Shown here: in pieces, positions 51,901-61,801 of the stretch
Layout of the letters: each line of letters starts with the position of its first letter
Numbering within the stretch: the first letter of the stretch is position 1
Source: Closterium sp. NIES-65
Lineage: Eukaryota; Streptophyta; Zygnematophyceae; Desmidiales; Closteriaceae
Assembly: GCA_948144175.1 (NCBI GenBank)
Contig: CANXME010002568.1
Location: forward strand, 868,001-932,000
Direction: 5' to 3'
DNA length: 64,000 nt
Position numbers and translations under genes: made by a program
Notes under the pieces: generated by a model
The model's input: only the letters and a program-made list of their open reading frames with translations
The model's database searches: none
What the model was told of the DNA's origin: nothing

Positions 51901-54900
51901 GCCTGGTTCGCCCAGCAGTGTGTGGGTGCTGTGATGGTGTGGTGGTGAGCAGGGGAAGCGGGTGGGTGGCGAGTGGCAAGCAGAACGAGGTCCCATACAA
52001 CCCTCCTTTCCCCCTCACCCCCTTGACAGGTGGGCTATCGGCTGTCTGGCGGCGTCCATTCGCCAAGTGGCAGATGCGAGGGTGGCAGACACAATCCCTC
52101 ACGCAGGGGGAGCGGGCAAGGGTGGCCCACGCGTAGAAAGTAGATTTTTGAGACGTCTCAAAAATCTACTTTCTACATCTGGCACTGGCAGCGTCCATTC
52201 GCCAAGTGGCAGATGCGAGGGTGGGAGACGCCATAACCCACACAGGTGGCGCGGGCAAGGGCGTCCCACCGGCTGAAGAGTCCTTTCCCGGCTACAGGGA
52301 AGCGGTGTCGATGGTGTTCTGCGGGCCAAACATTGATCTCTTTTTCACCCATACAGTGAGGGTTTCTGCTCTGCTCTTTCCGCCCTTCTCCCCTCCCCTC
52401 TCCCTTCTCCGCCCCTATCAGGTGGGGTATCTTGCAGCGTCCATTCGCCAAGTGGCAGATGCGAGGGTGGGAGACACAATCACCCACGCAGGGGGAGCGG
52501 GCAAGGGCGGCCCACCGGCCAAGGAGGGGTTGCCCGGGTACAGGGAGGCGGTGCCGATGGTGTTCTGCGGGCTCTTCCCCATCGACGCCGACCAGTTCCC
52601 CTCCTTGAGAGAAGCGCTGGAGAAGCTGCAACTGAATGATGCGGCACTACAGGTAGGAGAGAAATGGAGAAAGAGGGTGGGAGGGAGTGGGAAGGGAGGC
52701 GGTGCTGATGGTGCTCTGCGGGCTCTTCCCCATCGATGCCGACCAGTTCCCCTCCTTGAGAGAAGCGCTGGAGAAGCTGCAACTCAATGACGCAGCACTA
52801 CAGGTGAGGAGAGGGTGGACGGAAGGAGGGCAGGAGGGAGTGGGGATGGATTGGGGAGGGATTGGGGAGTGAGTGGGGAGCAGGTGGGAGGGGGTTGGAG
52901 GGAGTTAAGAGGGGGCAACACCATTTCTTTCTCTTTTACCTTCCCCTCATTTTGCCTCCCTCCTGTGGCTCTCTCTCACTCTGTCGTCTGTCTGCTCCTC
53001 TCTCGCCCATCCAATTTCAGCCCGAGAGCAGCAGCGCCATGGAATTTGGCTTTTGAGGCTCTTAAAATAGCACTCTCACCCCCTACCTCCATTCTTCCCC
53101 TCTCTCTTTCCCCCTCTCTTCCCCTCTCCTTTTTCCCGCCAGTTTGAGCCGGAGAGCAGCAGCGCCATGGGCTTTGGCTTCCGCTGTGGCTTCCTGGGTC
53201 TGCTGCACATGGACGTGGTGCAGGTGAGGGGAGATAGGCATAGTGGCATGCTGGCATGGTGAGGGGAGATAGGCATAGTGGCATGCTGGCATGGTGAGGG
53301 GAGAGAGGCAAAGTGGCATGCTGGCATGGTGAGGGGAGATAGGCAAAGTGGCATGCTGGCATGGTGAGGGGAGATAGGCAAAGTGGCATGCTGGCATGGT
53401 GAGGGGAGAGAGGCAAAGTGGCATGCTGGCATGGTGAGGGGAGAGAGGTAAAGTGGCATGCTGGCATGGTGAGGGGAGAGAGGCAAAGTGGCATGCTGGC
53501 ATGGTGAGGGAAGAGAGGCAAAGTGGCATGCTGGCATGGTGAGGGGAGAGAGGCAAAGTGGCATGCTGGCATGGTGAGGGGAGAGAGGCAAAGTGGCATG
53601 CTGGCATGGTGAGGGCAGTGCTGTTGGTATGGTGGCACGGTCTGCTGCACATGGACGTGGTGCAGGTGAGGGGATTGGTAGCAGCATGCAGGCATGGTAA
53701 CATGGTTTCCTGCGCATACACGTCGTGCAGGTGAGGCGAGGGGAATACTAGTTGCGTTGCATGAAGGCATTTTTATGAGACCAGTCCAGCAATGGCAGTC
53801 TTCTTTCCCGGTGATTGATCAGTCCACAGGAGCGACTAGAGCAAGAGTACAAGCCTATGATGCGAAAGACGCTCAGAGGACGCTGCGTCCTGCGTCTGGA
53901 CGCAGCGTCTGGACGCTAGGACGCAAGACGCGCGTCCAGACGCAGGACGCACATCGAAATTTTTTCGGGCTGCCCCGAAAATTATTTTTTTTTCCAGATT
54001 ACGAATTTCAATCTCGCGATTTCGACGCGAGTGTCGAAATCGCGAAATTTTGACCCCACATTGCCCAGTTCGACATTGTAAAACAGCCCCCCCCCAACAT
54101 TTCAATTTCAAAACCCCCCCTTCAACAATTGAATTCCAAATACCTCTCAACCACTTCACATCACATCTAGAAAACCCAACCAAGGTGCCTACCACCAAGC
54201 CCATTTAGCAATCCAACCAAGTCATTTCTCATTTCACCCACCCAACCAATTCTCTTTCGAAAACCCTAGAGGTTTTAGCCTACAAGCATAGCTTAGCTCC
54301 ATTATGGCTTCCTCAAGCAACCCTACGTCATCTAACGCATCTAGGGATGTTTATGCCGAGGACGAGTCTCCCCCGCAGCGTTTCACTAGTGATGGGGTGG
54401 AGAAGAAACCGCAAAAGCCCAAACACCATATTTATAGGCATTTTTGGACATTCGAGGATCCGACGAAAAAGGGATTGCAGTGCGAGTGCCTTTGGTGCGA
54501 GAAATCGTTCGCCTTCAGTAGTAGCCGGTGCACTCAGCATCTCGCCGAATGGAACGACGCGAACGTGCGGCGCGATGGCGGTGTTGTTTGCGCGAAGGTT
54601 CCTAAGAGCATTTCAGACGCCATTCGCAGCGGGAAGGAGACAAAGATTACGGCGCGCAAGGATAAAGAGAGGGCTTTCGAGGCGGCGCTTACTGCGGTGA
54701 GCGGCCATGGCGGAGCGGAACCGAAGGCAAAGAAGGGGCGGATGGAGGATTGGTATGGCGAGGGGGGGAAGGCGGCGAAGCGTGCTGCCGACGATGCGAT
54801 TTGCCTCTTCATCACGGGGACGCGCTTGGGGGAGACTATATGCCAGCACCCCCTCTTCCTCAACATGCTGCGCGCCGTGAACGCCGCCGGAACCAGCTAT

Positions 54901-57900
54901 GTCCCCCCCAAGCGTGGTTACGTTGGAGGCGCCGGGCTGCTGGCGTGCAAGCAGCAGATTGAGAAGGCGTTAACGCCCATTACGAAGACGTGGAAGGAGA
55001 CTGGCATGACGATCGCAAGCGATATGATGAGGGACAAGAGCGGGCGTGCGCAGATGAACATCCTCTGCATCAACGCCAGTGGAGCGGTTTTCCAGGAGGC
55101 GGTCGACTGCAAGGCGGAGACCAAAAGCGGAGCGTTTATCATGAGCGTCCTGCAGCCGGTCATCGAGAAGGTAGGACCGGAGCACGTCGTCGCGATTTGC
55201 ACGGACGGCGGCAGCAACTACGTGTCCGCCGCCAAGCTGCTGCAGAAGAAGTACCCGCACATTGAGTTCGTCCCCTGCACCACTCATGTGCTCGACTTGC
55301 TGTTGGAGGACTTCGGCAGCATGGCTTGGGCGCAGGAGGTCGTGCCTGTGGCGACCGACATGATTTCGTTCATTCGCAGCCACACATGGACGCGTGCCTT
55401 CCTGCGCTGTCCCGAGTTGCACGGGGAGGAGAAGTCGCTTCAGCCGCTGCGACCGGCGGGCACGCGCTTTGGGACGCAGTACATAGCGGTGTCTCGTCTG
55501 CGTGAGATTCGCCCTCAGCTGACGGCGATGGTGACGCACAAGGATTGGGAGGAGAAGGGGAGGAAGCAGCTGACTGGGAAAGACTTTTAGGCGTCGGTGT
55601 TGGATGTGGAGTGGTGGGCAAAGGTGGATACCTTCGTGAACGTAATGGCGCTGCCGTACAAGGTGATGAGGAAGACGGATGGGCCGGCGAAGGGGATGAT
55701 GGGGGCGATGTACGACATGATGCTGCAGCTGACGGAGGACTTGTCGGCGCTGTTGGAGAGTGCGGATTGTCCGCTCAGCGATGCGGATAAGGAGGGGTTG
55801 CTGGAGCACTTGAGGCGGCGTTGGGACGAGAGTTTGGCCTGTCCTCTTCACGTGGTAGGCCGGATTCTGAACCCGGTCAACCAGGAGGAGGGGATCTATC
55901 TCAAGGACATTGAGTGCACCAGGGTGATGAAGGCCTGGCTGTCGCGCTCGAGGGCCTTCGTCGACAAGTACTGGAAGAAGGATGGCGAGAGGACTGGAAC
56001 GATGATGGCGCTGCAGGAGGGGATGCTGGCGTACATTGAGGGCAGGGGGTGCTTTGGGACGGAGGAGGCGATAGAGGGGCGTGCGCAGCTGAAGGCAGGG
56101 AAGGGGGACATGGCGACGTGGTGGAAGATGAACGGCTGGGAGTATGCCGATCTGACAGGCCTTGCAATCCGTGCGGTGTCACAGGCCGTTTCCGCTTCTC
56201 CGTGCGAGCGGGGATGGGCTACGTGGGATGGGGTGCACACGGCGCGCAGGAACAGGTTGGGGTCGGAGAAGGTGCGCGACCTGGTGTTCGTGGCGCACAA
56301 CTGGAAGGCTGTGCTCGGCCACCACGAGGGTGCAGTTGTTGCAGGGCCAAGTGGGGAAGTGAGGAAGGCGGGGGTAGTGGAGGGGAACATTCCCACCCCT
56401 CCCCTCCCCGAGGGGTACAGGTTGGAGGAGGATGGGGAGAGGGAGGTGGACGAGGACGACATGATGGTCGATGAGTATAAGGACCAGGATGAGAAGAAGG
56501 ATAGCGAGGAGGACGGGGATGAGTGACTGGTTGCTTGCATGCAGTGCTGTGGTGGTAGTTTAATAGTATGCGTGTTCTTCAGTGATACGATAAACTATGT
56601 ATGTATGTGACCTTGGGACATGTGTGTGTGTGACAATACGTGACTCACCTTAATCTTGAGATTTGGGGGAAAATTTGATGTTGGGGCCAAGTTTGCCTTG
56701 AAAGTGTGGAACGTTCCCCCCCCCCCCCCCCCCCCCCCTCATCCCATGCCCTATAACAAGTTTTTTTGCCTGCCCGGGGGTTTTTTTTGCCTGCCCGGGA
56801 CTGCGTCTTTTGGTGCGTCTTTCTGGTCCTGGTGAAGCGTCCTGCGTCCGGACGCATGCGTCTGGACGCATGCGTCCAGGACGCAGGACGCGTCTTTCGC
56901 ATCATAGGTACAAGCTGTACCTGATCACAACGGCCCCCAGCGTGGTGTACCGTGTGGTGAAGCGGGACGGGTGGCTCATGATTAATCAGGCACCCACATT
57001 CTCCCTCCCTGCTTCCTCCTTGCCACACCTTACAGGAGCGACTAGAGCAAGAGTACGAGCTGTACCTGATCACAACTGCCCCCAGCGTGGTGCACCGTGT
57101 GGTGAAGTGCGACGGGTTGCTCATGCGTCAAGCACTCACATTCTGCCTCCCTCTCCCCCTTTCCCGCACCTCTCAGGAACGCTTGGAGCGAGAGTACAGC
57201 CTTGATCTGATCACAACCGCTCCCAGCGTCGTGTACCGAGTGGTGAAGCGGGACGGGTCGGTGGTGGAGTGTTCCAACCCCGCTGACATGCCGGATGCCT
57301 CTGTGCGCACTGAGATCCAGGAGCCCTACGTGCGGGTGAGTCCTCATGGGGGGTGAGTGAGTCTCCAGCTAAGGAGGATGAGCAGAGCGGCCTGGGTGTG
57401 GGTGAGTGTCAGGGTGAGGGGTGAAGCGGGACGCCTCCGTGGTTCAGTGGTGGAGTGTTCCAACCCCGCTGACATGCCGGATTCCTCTGTGCGCACTGAG
57501 GTCCAGGAGCCCTACGTGCGGGTGAGTGAGTCGCGTGGGGGGTGTGACGTGGGGTGAGTGGGGGGGGCGGAAGGACGAACTAGATCCAGCACCCCTATGT
57601 GTGGGTAAGTGGGTCTCGAGAGGGATGAGCGGGCTGGCTGCAGGTGAGAGCGTGCGGTTTAGGGGAGCCTGAGTGGACTCCCTTCATAGGGTCGACTCAA
57701 ATGTAGTTTGAGTCGACTCAACAGTCTACCCCCAAGGACTACAGTGGCACGCTCATGGGCCAGGTGGAGGAGAGGCGGGGCGAGTGAAGACATGTATGCC
57801 CCTCTTCCCTCCCTCGTATCTGCTGCTTTTTCCCGTTACCTCTCCAGCTGGACATCCTAACCCCCAACCCAAGGATTACATCGGCAACTCTCATGGACCT

Positions 57901-60900
57901 GGCATAGGAGAGGGGGGGGCGGGCGAGTGAAGTAAAGACATGCTGGCTCCTCCCTATGCCCGCTCCTCCCCCTCCACCCGCCCGCCCCCCACCAGCTGGA
58001 CCTCCTGGCCCCCAAGGAGTACATCGGCACTCTCATGGACCTGAGACAGGAGAGGCGGGGTGAATGGAACACATGCATGCCGTTCCTCGTTTGTATCCTC
58101 TGCGCTTCCCCCCCCCCCCACCAGCTGGACATTCTGACTCCCAAGGAGTACATCGGCACTCTCATGGATTTGGCTCAGGAGAGGTGGAAGATGCTCCCTG
58201 GCATGCCCGCTCCCTCCGCTCATTGTTCTTCCAACCACCACCACCCCTCTCCAGCTGGACATCTCTGACCCCCAAGGAGTACATCGGCACTCTCATGGAT
58301 TTGGCTCAGGAGAGGTGGAAGATGCTCCCTGGCATGCCCGCTCCCTCCGCTCATTGTTCTTCCAACCACCACCACCCCTCTCCAGCTGGATATTCTGACT
58401 CCCAAGGAGTACATCGGCACTCTCATGGATTTGGCTCAGGAGAGGCGCGGAGAGTTTGTGGAGATGAAGTATGTCACCGAGTCGCGCACCACTCTGTCCT
58501 ATGACACCCCTCTGGGCGAGGTATGCGCACGGGCGGACAGGCAGGCATGCATGCAGGAGGCGGTGGGGATGAAGGCACACAGACTAGGGGGGACTGGGAG
58601 AGACTAGTTGGCCAGGCAGTAGGGGGAGTGGAGGGAGGAGAGGCGGGGCGAGTTCATGGAGATGAAGTATGTGACCGAGTCGCGCACCACTCTGTCCTAT
58701 GACACTCCTCCGGGCGAGGTAAGGGCACGGTGGTGGGGGTTAGGGATGCAACTAGAGCGGGGTAGAGGGGCGAGATTGTGGAAATGAAGTATGTCACTGA
58801 GTCCCACACCACGCTGTCCTATGACACTCTTCTTGGAGAGATATGCAGAGGCACGGATTGGGGACACTAGGGGGTTGGGGACACTAGGGGGTTGGGGACA
58901 CTAGGGGGTTGGGGACTAGTGGGGAGTGGAGGGCAGAAGGGGGAGTGCATGAAGGAGAGGTGGGGCGAGTTCGTGGAGATGAAGTATGTCACTGAGTCGC
59001 GCACTAGAGGTATGCGGAGGAGCGCTGAGGGAGTAAAAGGCAATATGGTTGGTGGGGGGGTGTGATATAGGGTTGGCGGGACAGGCAGGCTCGCAGGAAG
59101 GCAAGGGAGATGTATGGGGCATTCACACATCGCGCTGTATATGATACGCCATTGGGCGAGGTATGGGGGGTCAGTGGGTGTTAGGGGGCCACTACGTGGC
59201 TTAGACGAAGGGCTTGCATCAGGGCAGTGGAGATGAAGTATGTCACTGTATGTCACCGTATGTCACCATATGTCACCGTATGTCACCGTATGTCACCGTA
59301 TGTCACCGTATCTCACCGTATCTCACTGTATGTCTCCGTATGTCATTGTATGTCACCGTATGTCATTGTATGTCACTTTATGTCACCGTATGTTACCGTA
59401 TGTCACCGTATGTCACCGTATGTCACCGTATGTCACCGTATGTCACCGTATGTCGCCGTATGTCACCGTATGTCACCGTATGTCACCGTATGTCACTGTA
59501 TGTCACCGTATGTCACTGTATGTCACCGTATGTCACTGTATGTCACCGTATGTCACCGTATGTCACTGTATTTCACCGTATGTCATTGTATGTCACCATA
59601 TGTCACCGTATATCACCGTATGTCACTGTATGTCACCGTATGTCACCGAGTCCTGAACGCTGCTGTCCTATGATAGCCCATCGCGCACCACGTTTTCCTT
59701 TGGGAAGGGAAGGGACAACTTGAGCCAATGTCACTCATTTTCACACACCTATCCTCCTGTGCCCTTCCTGTGCTGCTCCCTTGGTGCCCCATGCTGTGTT
59801 GTGGCAGGTGGTGGGGGATTTCTTTGACCAGCTGAAGTCTCGCACCAAGGGTTACGCCAGCATGGAGTATAAAGTCATCGGGTATGCTGCTTGTACTGAG
59901 TTGGTTGGATATGCTAATATGGAGTAAAAATCTCACCAAGGGCTACGCCAGCATGGAGTATAAAGTCATTGGGTATGCTCCTTGTACTGAGTCGGATGGT
60001 CATGCTAATGTTGGGTACAAAGTTACTGGGTGTGCGCCTTATTCATTATTGTCTGGGCATGTGCTTCAGATTTCTTGAGATTCGTACCAAGGGCTATGCC
60101 TGTAAGGAGGACAGAGTCAAGGTCATGGGATAGGTTACTTGCCCACAGTCCAACCCACCTGACCCCACCACACCCCACCCCACCCCACCCCACCCCCCTG
60201 CACCCCGCTCCACCGCACTTCCTCTCTCAGGTACCACAGAGGCAACCTGGTGAAGATGGACATTCATGTTACAGCTCCTACCCATACCGCCCCACCCCAT
60301 CCCCACCCACCCCATCCCACCCCATCCTGCCCCACCCCATCCCACCCCACCCCGCCCCACCCCACCTCACTCCACTGCTTGTCCTGCAGGTACCGCAAGA
60401 GCAATTTGGTGAAGATGGACATTCAGCTCAATGGGGAAATCGTGGAGCCGTTGTCGGCCATTGTGCACCAGGAAAAGGTGGGTGAGAGGTTAAAATACAT
60501 TCTGATTGCCATTGTGCACCAGGAAAAGGTGGGTGAAGAGGGTAATTTACACTCTGCTGACCATTGTGCTCCAAGAAAAAGTGTGTGAGAGGGTATATTA
60601 CCCTTAGGCAGCCATCGTGCACCAGGAAATGGTGGGTGAGAGGGTAAAATACACTGCTGGCCTTTTTGCAACAGGAAAAGGGGGTTGAGAGGGTAAAAAT
60701 ACACTCTGTTGGCCATCGTGTGCCTGGTGAATGAGTAGATTACGCATCAGAAGTTTTTTTTTTTTTTTTTTCTAAAAGAAACAAAAATCCAAACAAAAAA
60801 AAACCCTTGCTGCTGCTGGCTGCAGAGTCAAAACACTATAACCATGTTACGTTTCCCCCAACCAGGCCTACGGAGTGGGCAGAGCACTCACACAAAAGCT

Positions 60901-61554
60901 CAAGGAGCTCATTCCCCGACAGATGTTCAAAATCCCCATCCAGGTGCGTTCAGTGTTCAAAACCCCCATCCAGGTGCGCTCAGTGTTCAAAATCCCCATC
61001 CAGGTGCGCTCAGTGTTCACTTCTCTCGCAACCCGAGTTTCATGGTATCTTTGCTCTGTCCTCGTGGCCTGTCAAGTCAAGGTGATGTCCCCTTGTGTCT
61101 GCACTGTCCCCATAACATCCCTCATGCTCCCAATCCTCAGGCATCCATGCATGTCAGGTTTTCTGTTTGTATGTGTATTGATTGTGAAGTGTGTTAGCCT
61201 GCTGCACAACTTGCTTCTTCCTGATGTTGCATTACCTCGATTATCTCTCGAGCAGGCATGTGTTGGAACCAAGGTCATCGCAAGTGAAACAATTGCAGCC
61301 ATTCGGAAAGACGTTCTAGCCAAGTGCTATGGTGAGTGCATAGCTGTTCCCTGCATGTCTGTCAGTTCTTTATGTTGCGAGACATAGTTGCTTGACAGGA
61401 TGGTGTGCTGGTTGCAGGTGGTGACATTTCCCGAAAGAAGAAATTGTTGAAGAAGCAAGCAGCGGGGAAGAAGAGAATGAAAGCGCTTGGACGAGTTGAG
61501 GTGCCTCAAGATGCCTTCATGGCTGTGCTTAGACTTGAGAAAGAAAGCTTGTGA
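45905..61554 (+). CDS. LEPA: chloroplast translation factor LepA (EF4)
   Basis: Fourteen exons join in phase, about 716 residues: 45905-46225, 46912-47088, 49675-49890, 50644-50852, 51561-51729, 52422-52652, 53143-53223, 57177-57335, 58386-58520, 59808-59881, 60390-60477, 60866-60943, 61256-61331, 61418-61554. The first exon is a Ser/Ala/Arg-rich transit peptide. The GTPase domain shows [15 protein letters not shown] (G1), [21 protein letters not shown] (G3), NKIDLPGA (G4) and SAKEG (G5). Later parts include [52 protein letters not shown], and the LepA-specific end [20 protein letters not shown] then VEVPQDAF. LepA binds ribosomes and aids plastid translation under stress. Introns hold many decayed exon copies and a hAT element, so the gene is about 15.6 kb. 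Confidence 0.95.
46521..46815 (+). pseudogene. two decayed 5' copies of LepA exon 2
   Basis: At about 46521 and 46731 the acceptor and the part coding [19 protein letters not shown] and ADKLLE recur before the complete exon at 46912. Two 3' copies ([18 protein letters not shown]) follow it at about 47125 and 47255. Confidence 0.93.
47805..48035. repeat. ~115-bp duplicated segment in LepA intron 2
   Basis: GCGAGGCGAGCAGAGAGTAT and the following ACGTCCGT(T/A)ACACTTGATAT recur at about 47825 and 47945 with the following ACAAAAGGATTAGCT block. Confidence 0.85.
49165..49600 (+). pseudogene. three decayed 5' copies of LepA exon 3
   Basis: Copies at about 49167, 49339 and 49503 each code (A)[29 protein letters not shown] and keep the CAG acceptor. 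The complete exon is 49675-49890; a 3' copy ([19 protein letters not shown]) follows at about 49975-50092. Confidence 0.94.
50160..50640 (+). pseudogene. decayed 5' copies of LepA exon 4 with a palindrome junction
   Basis: An aborted start (VLNK) lies at about 50318 and a longer copy ([21 protein letters not shown]) at about 50466, each preceded by duplicated CATGCACGAG-to-CTCCTCAACAGGG intron sequence. Confidence 0.9.
50330..50353. repeat. TTTTGAG palindrome, 24 bp, GACGTC centre
   Basis: The core TTTTGAGACGTCTCAAAA is flanked by GAG and CTC. It lies exactly between two copies of the intron 3/exon 4 start segment. Confidence 0.93.
50895..51180 (+). pseudogene. two decayed 3' copies of LepA exon 4
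   Basis: Copies at about 50897-50998 and 51060-51178 code [20 protein letters not shown] and [10 protein letters not shown] and keep the donor. Confidence 0.93.
51415..51510 (+). pseudogene. decayed 5' copy of LepA exon 5
   Basis: Codes [20 protein letters not shown] then diverges after RFMAS. The complete exon is 51561-51729, and a 3' copy ([10 protein letters not shown] frame-shifted region) lies at about 51780-51875. Confidence 0.9.
52025..52330 (+). pseudogene. decayed 5' copies of LepA exon 6
   Basis: Two copies, at about 52030-52135 and 52187-52330, repeat the region coding IRQVADARV(G/A)D and THAGGAGKG ahead of the complete exon at 52422. A 3' copy ([20 protein letters not shown]) lies at about 52697-52803. 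Confidence 0.92.
52133..52176. repeat. 44-bp perfect palindrome with TTTTGAG core
   Basis: The core TTTTGAGACGTCTCAAAA is extended on the left by GTAGAAAGTAGAT and on the right by its exact mirror. It lies between the two decayed exon 6 copies. Confidence 0.95.
53021..53068 (+). pseudogene. decayed 5' copy of LepA exon 7 ending in a palindrome
   Basis: Codes [11 protein letters not shown] and then runs into CTTTTGAGGCTCTTAAAAT (53050-53068), a degenerate form of the palindrome. The complete exon follows at 53143. Two 3' copies (LLHMDVVQ) lie at about 53640 and 53705. Confidence 0.87.
53224..53612. repeat. 35-bp minisatellite at the start of LepA intron 7
   Basis: About eleven units of GGTGAGGGGAGATAGGCA plus TAGTGGCATGCTGGCAT. 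It begins at the donor of exon 7 and is followed by a remnant of that exon. Confidence 0.95.
53847..53854. repeat. 8-bp target duplication, left copy
   Basis: GTACAAGC, repeated at 56908-56915. Joined without the element these restore a LepA exon 8-like sequence coding [18 protein letters not shown]. Confidence 0.92.
53855..56907 (+). mobile_element. hAT DNA transposon with BED finger transposase
   Basis: A 3053-bp element with an 18-bp perfect terminal inverted repeat (CTATGATGCGAAAGACGC) and an 8-bp target duplication, both hAT traits. Both subterminal regions carry mirrored GCGTCC/GGACGC clusters. It lies within a decayed copy of LepA exon 8 in intron 7, so the functional exon at 57177 is untouched. 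Confidence 0.94.
54304..56526 (+). pseudogene. hAT transposase gene with one in-frame stop
   Basis: A single reading frame of about 740 codons interrupted by one TAG at 55588-55590; the frame continues without shift on the far side. Residues ~45-85 form a BED-type finger ([24 protein letters not shown]). The core holds [10 protein letters not shown] and [18 protein letters not shown], with a DUF659-like arrangement, and the C-terminal dimerisation block holds [23 protein letters not shown]. The stop makes it likely non-functional, unless read through or unless this copy differs from the active ones. The Asp/Glu-rich tail is common in this group. Confidence 0.9.
56908..56915. repeat. 8-bp target duplication, right copy
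   Basis: GTACAAGC, matches 53847-53854. Confidence 0.92.
56916..57115 (+). pseudogene. decayed 5' copies of LepA exon 8
   Basis: One copy is split by the hAT element (53830-53854 and 56916-56970); another lies at about 57034-57110 ([20 protein letters not shown]). The complete exon is 57177-57335; a 3' copy ([20 protein letters not shown]) lies at about 57440-57522. Confidence 0.93.
57688..57720. repeat. two adjacent GTCGACTCAA palindrome copies
   Basis: GGGTCGACTCAAA (half site) and TTTGAGTCGACTCAA (57706-57720), between the exon 8 copies and the first exon 9 copy. Confidence 0.8.
57730..58330 (+). pseudogene. five decayed 5' copies of LepA exon 9
   Basis: Starts near 57732, 57848, 57996, 58123 and 58255, each with a pyrimidine tract, CAG and peptide like [20 protein letters not shown]. 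The complete exon is 58386-58520. Confidence 0.94.
58635..59225 (+). pseudogene. decayed 3' copies of LepA exon 9
   Basis: Copies near 58640, 58770 and 58960 code [13 protein letters not shown] and SYDTP.GE-like peptide; a shorter remnant lies at about 59130-59160. A short GGGGACACTAGGGGGTT repeat fills 58860-58920. Confidence 0.9.
59226..59650. repeat. 10-bp minisatellite seeded from LepA exon 9
   Basis: About 42 units of TATGTCACCG and variants. It starts from GAGATGAAGTATGTCAC, the exon 9 sequence coding EMKYVT, and ends by resuming TATGTCACCGAGTC, so the expansion lies inside an exon copy. Confidence 0.96.
59925..60330 (+). pseudogene. decayed copies of LepA exons 10 and 11
   Basis: 3' copies of exon 10 ([14 protein letters not shown]-like) lie at about 59933 and 60082, and a 5' copy of exon 11 at about 60231 ([12 protein letters not shown]-like), before the complete exon 11 at 60390. 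3' fragments of exon 11 (IVHQEK) recur at about 60508, 60560, 60615 and 60705. Confidence 0.9.
60150..60375. repeat. CCCCA-rich low-complexity DNA
   Basis: Irregular (CCCCA)n and (CATCCCACC)n runs around the exon 11 copies. Confidence 0.9.
60944..61005 (+). pseudogene. two short copies of the end of LepA exon 12
   Basis: CAAAA(T/C)CCCCATCCAGGTGC, coding the KIPIQ end with donor, recurs twice directly after the true donor at 60943. Confidence 0.9.
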
Positions 61555-61623
61555 TAGGCATAATGTTAAAACATGTCAAAGAAACAACTTGCATACAAGC
61601 ATTTTTTCTGTGCTTGCATTGCG

Positions 61624-61629
61624 AATAAA
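61624..61629 (+). terminator. candidate polyadenylation signal of LepA
   Basis: AATAAA lies 70 bp after the LepA stop codon. Position is suitable but the motif is short. Confidence 0.35.
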
Positions 61630-61652
61630 TTGCCAAGAAAATAACACTCTAA

Positions 61653-61801
61653 GAGCGTGTTCCTACTGCCTCATATCAGGAAACCTCGTATCAAGAATGC
61701 TGTTTTTGCCTGGTAAAACTAGCGAGAGGTTTTGGGTTTAGGGAAATTTTCAGTGTGAGCCTGATACGAGGTTATCTTGATACGAGGATAGGAACACGCT
61801 C
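61653..61801. mobile_element. Tourist-like (PIF/Harbinger) MITE
   Basis: A 149-bp segment bounded by inverted ends GAGCGTGTTCCTA and TAGGAACACGCTC and by a TAA duplication (61650-61652 and 61802-61804). It holds further mirrored CCTGATACGAGG-like blocks and no coding sequence. It sits in the 3' flank of LepA. Confidence 0.85.

Noticed and set aside
52976-53770. Three overlapping minus frames of 212-264 codons
   Set aside because: All lie over the 35-bp array at the LepA exon 7 border and are simple repeats.
59214-59723. Three plus frames of [10 protein letters not shown]-type repeats
   Set aside because: Artefact of the 10-bp array in the exon 9 copy.
61494-61508. TTGAGGTGCCTCAA in the last LepA exon, resembling the palindrome core
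   Set aside because: It is part of the conserved coding sequence VEVPQD and has no flanking duplication, so it is probably coincidence.
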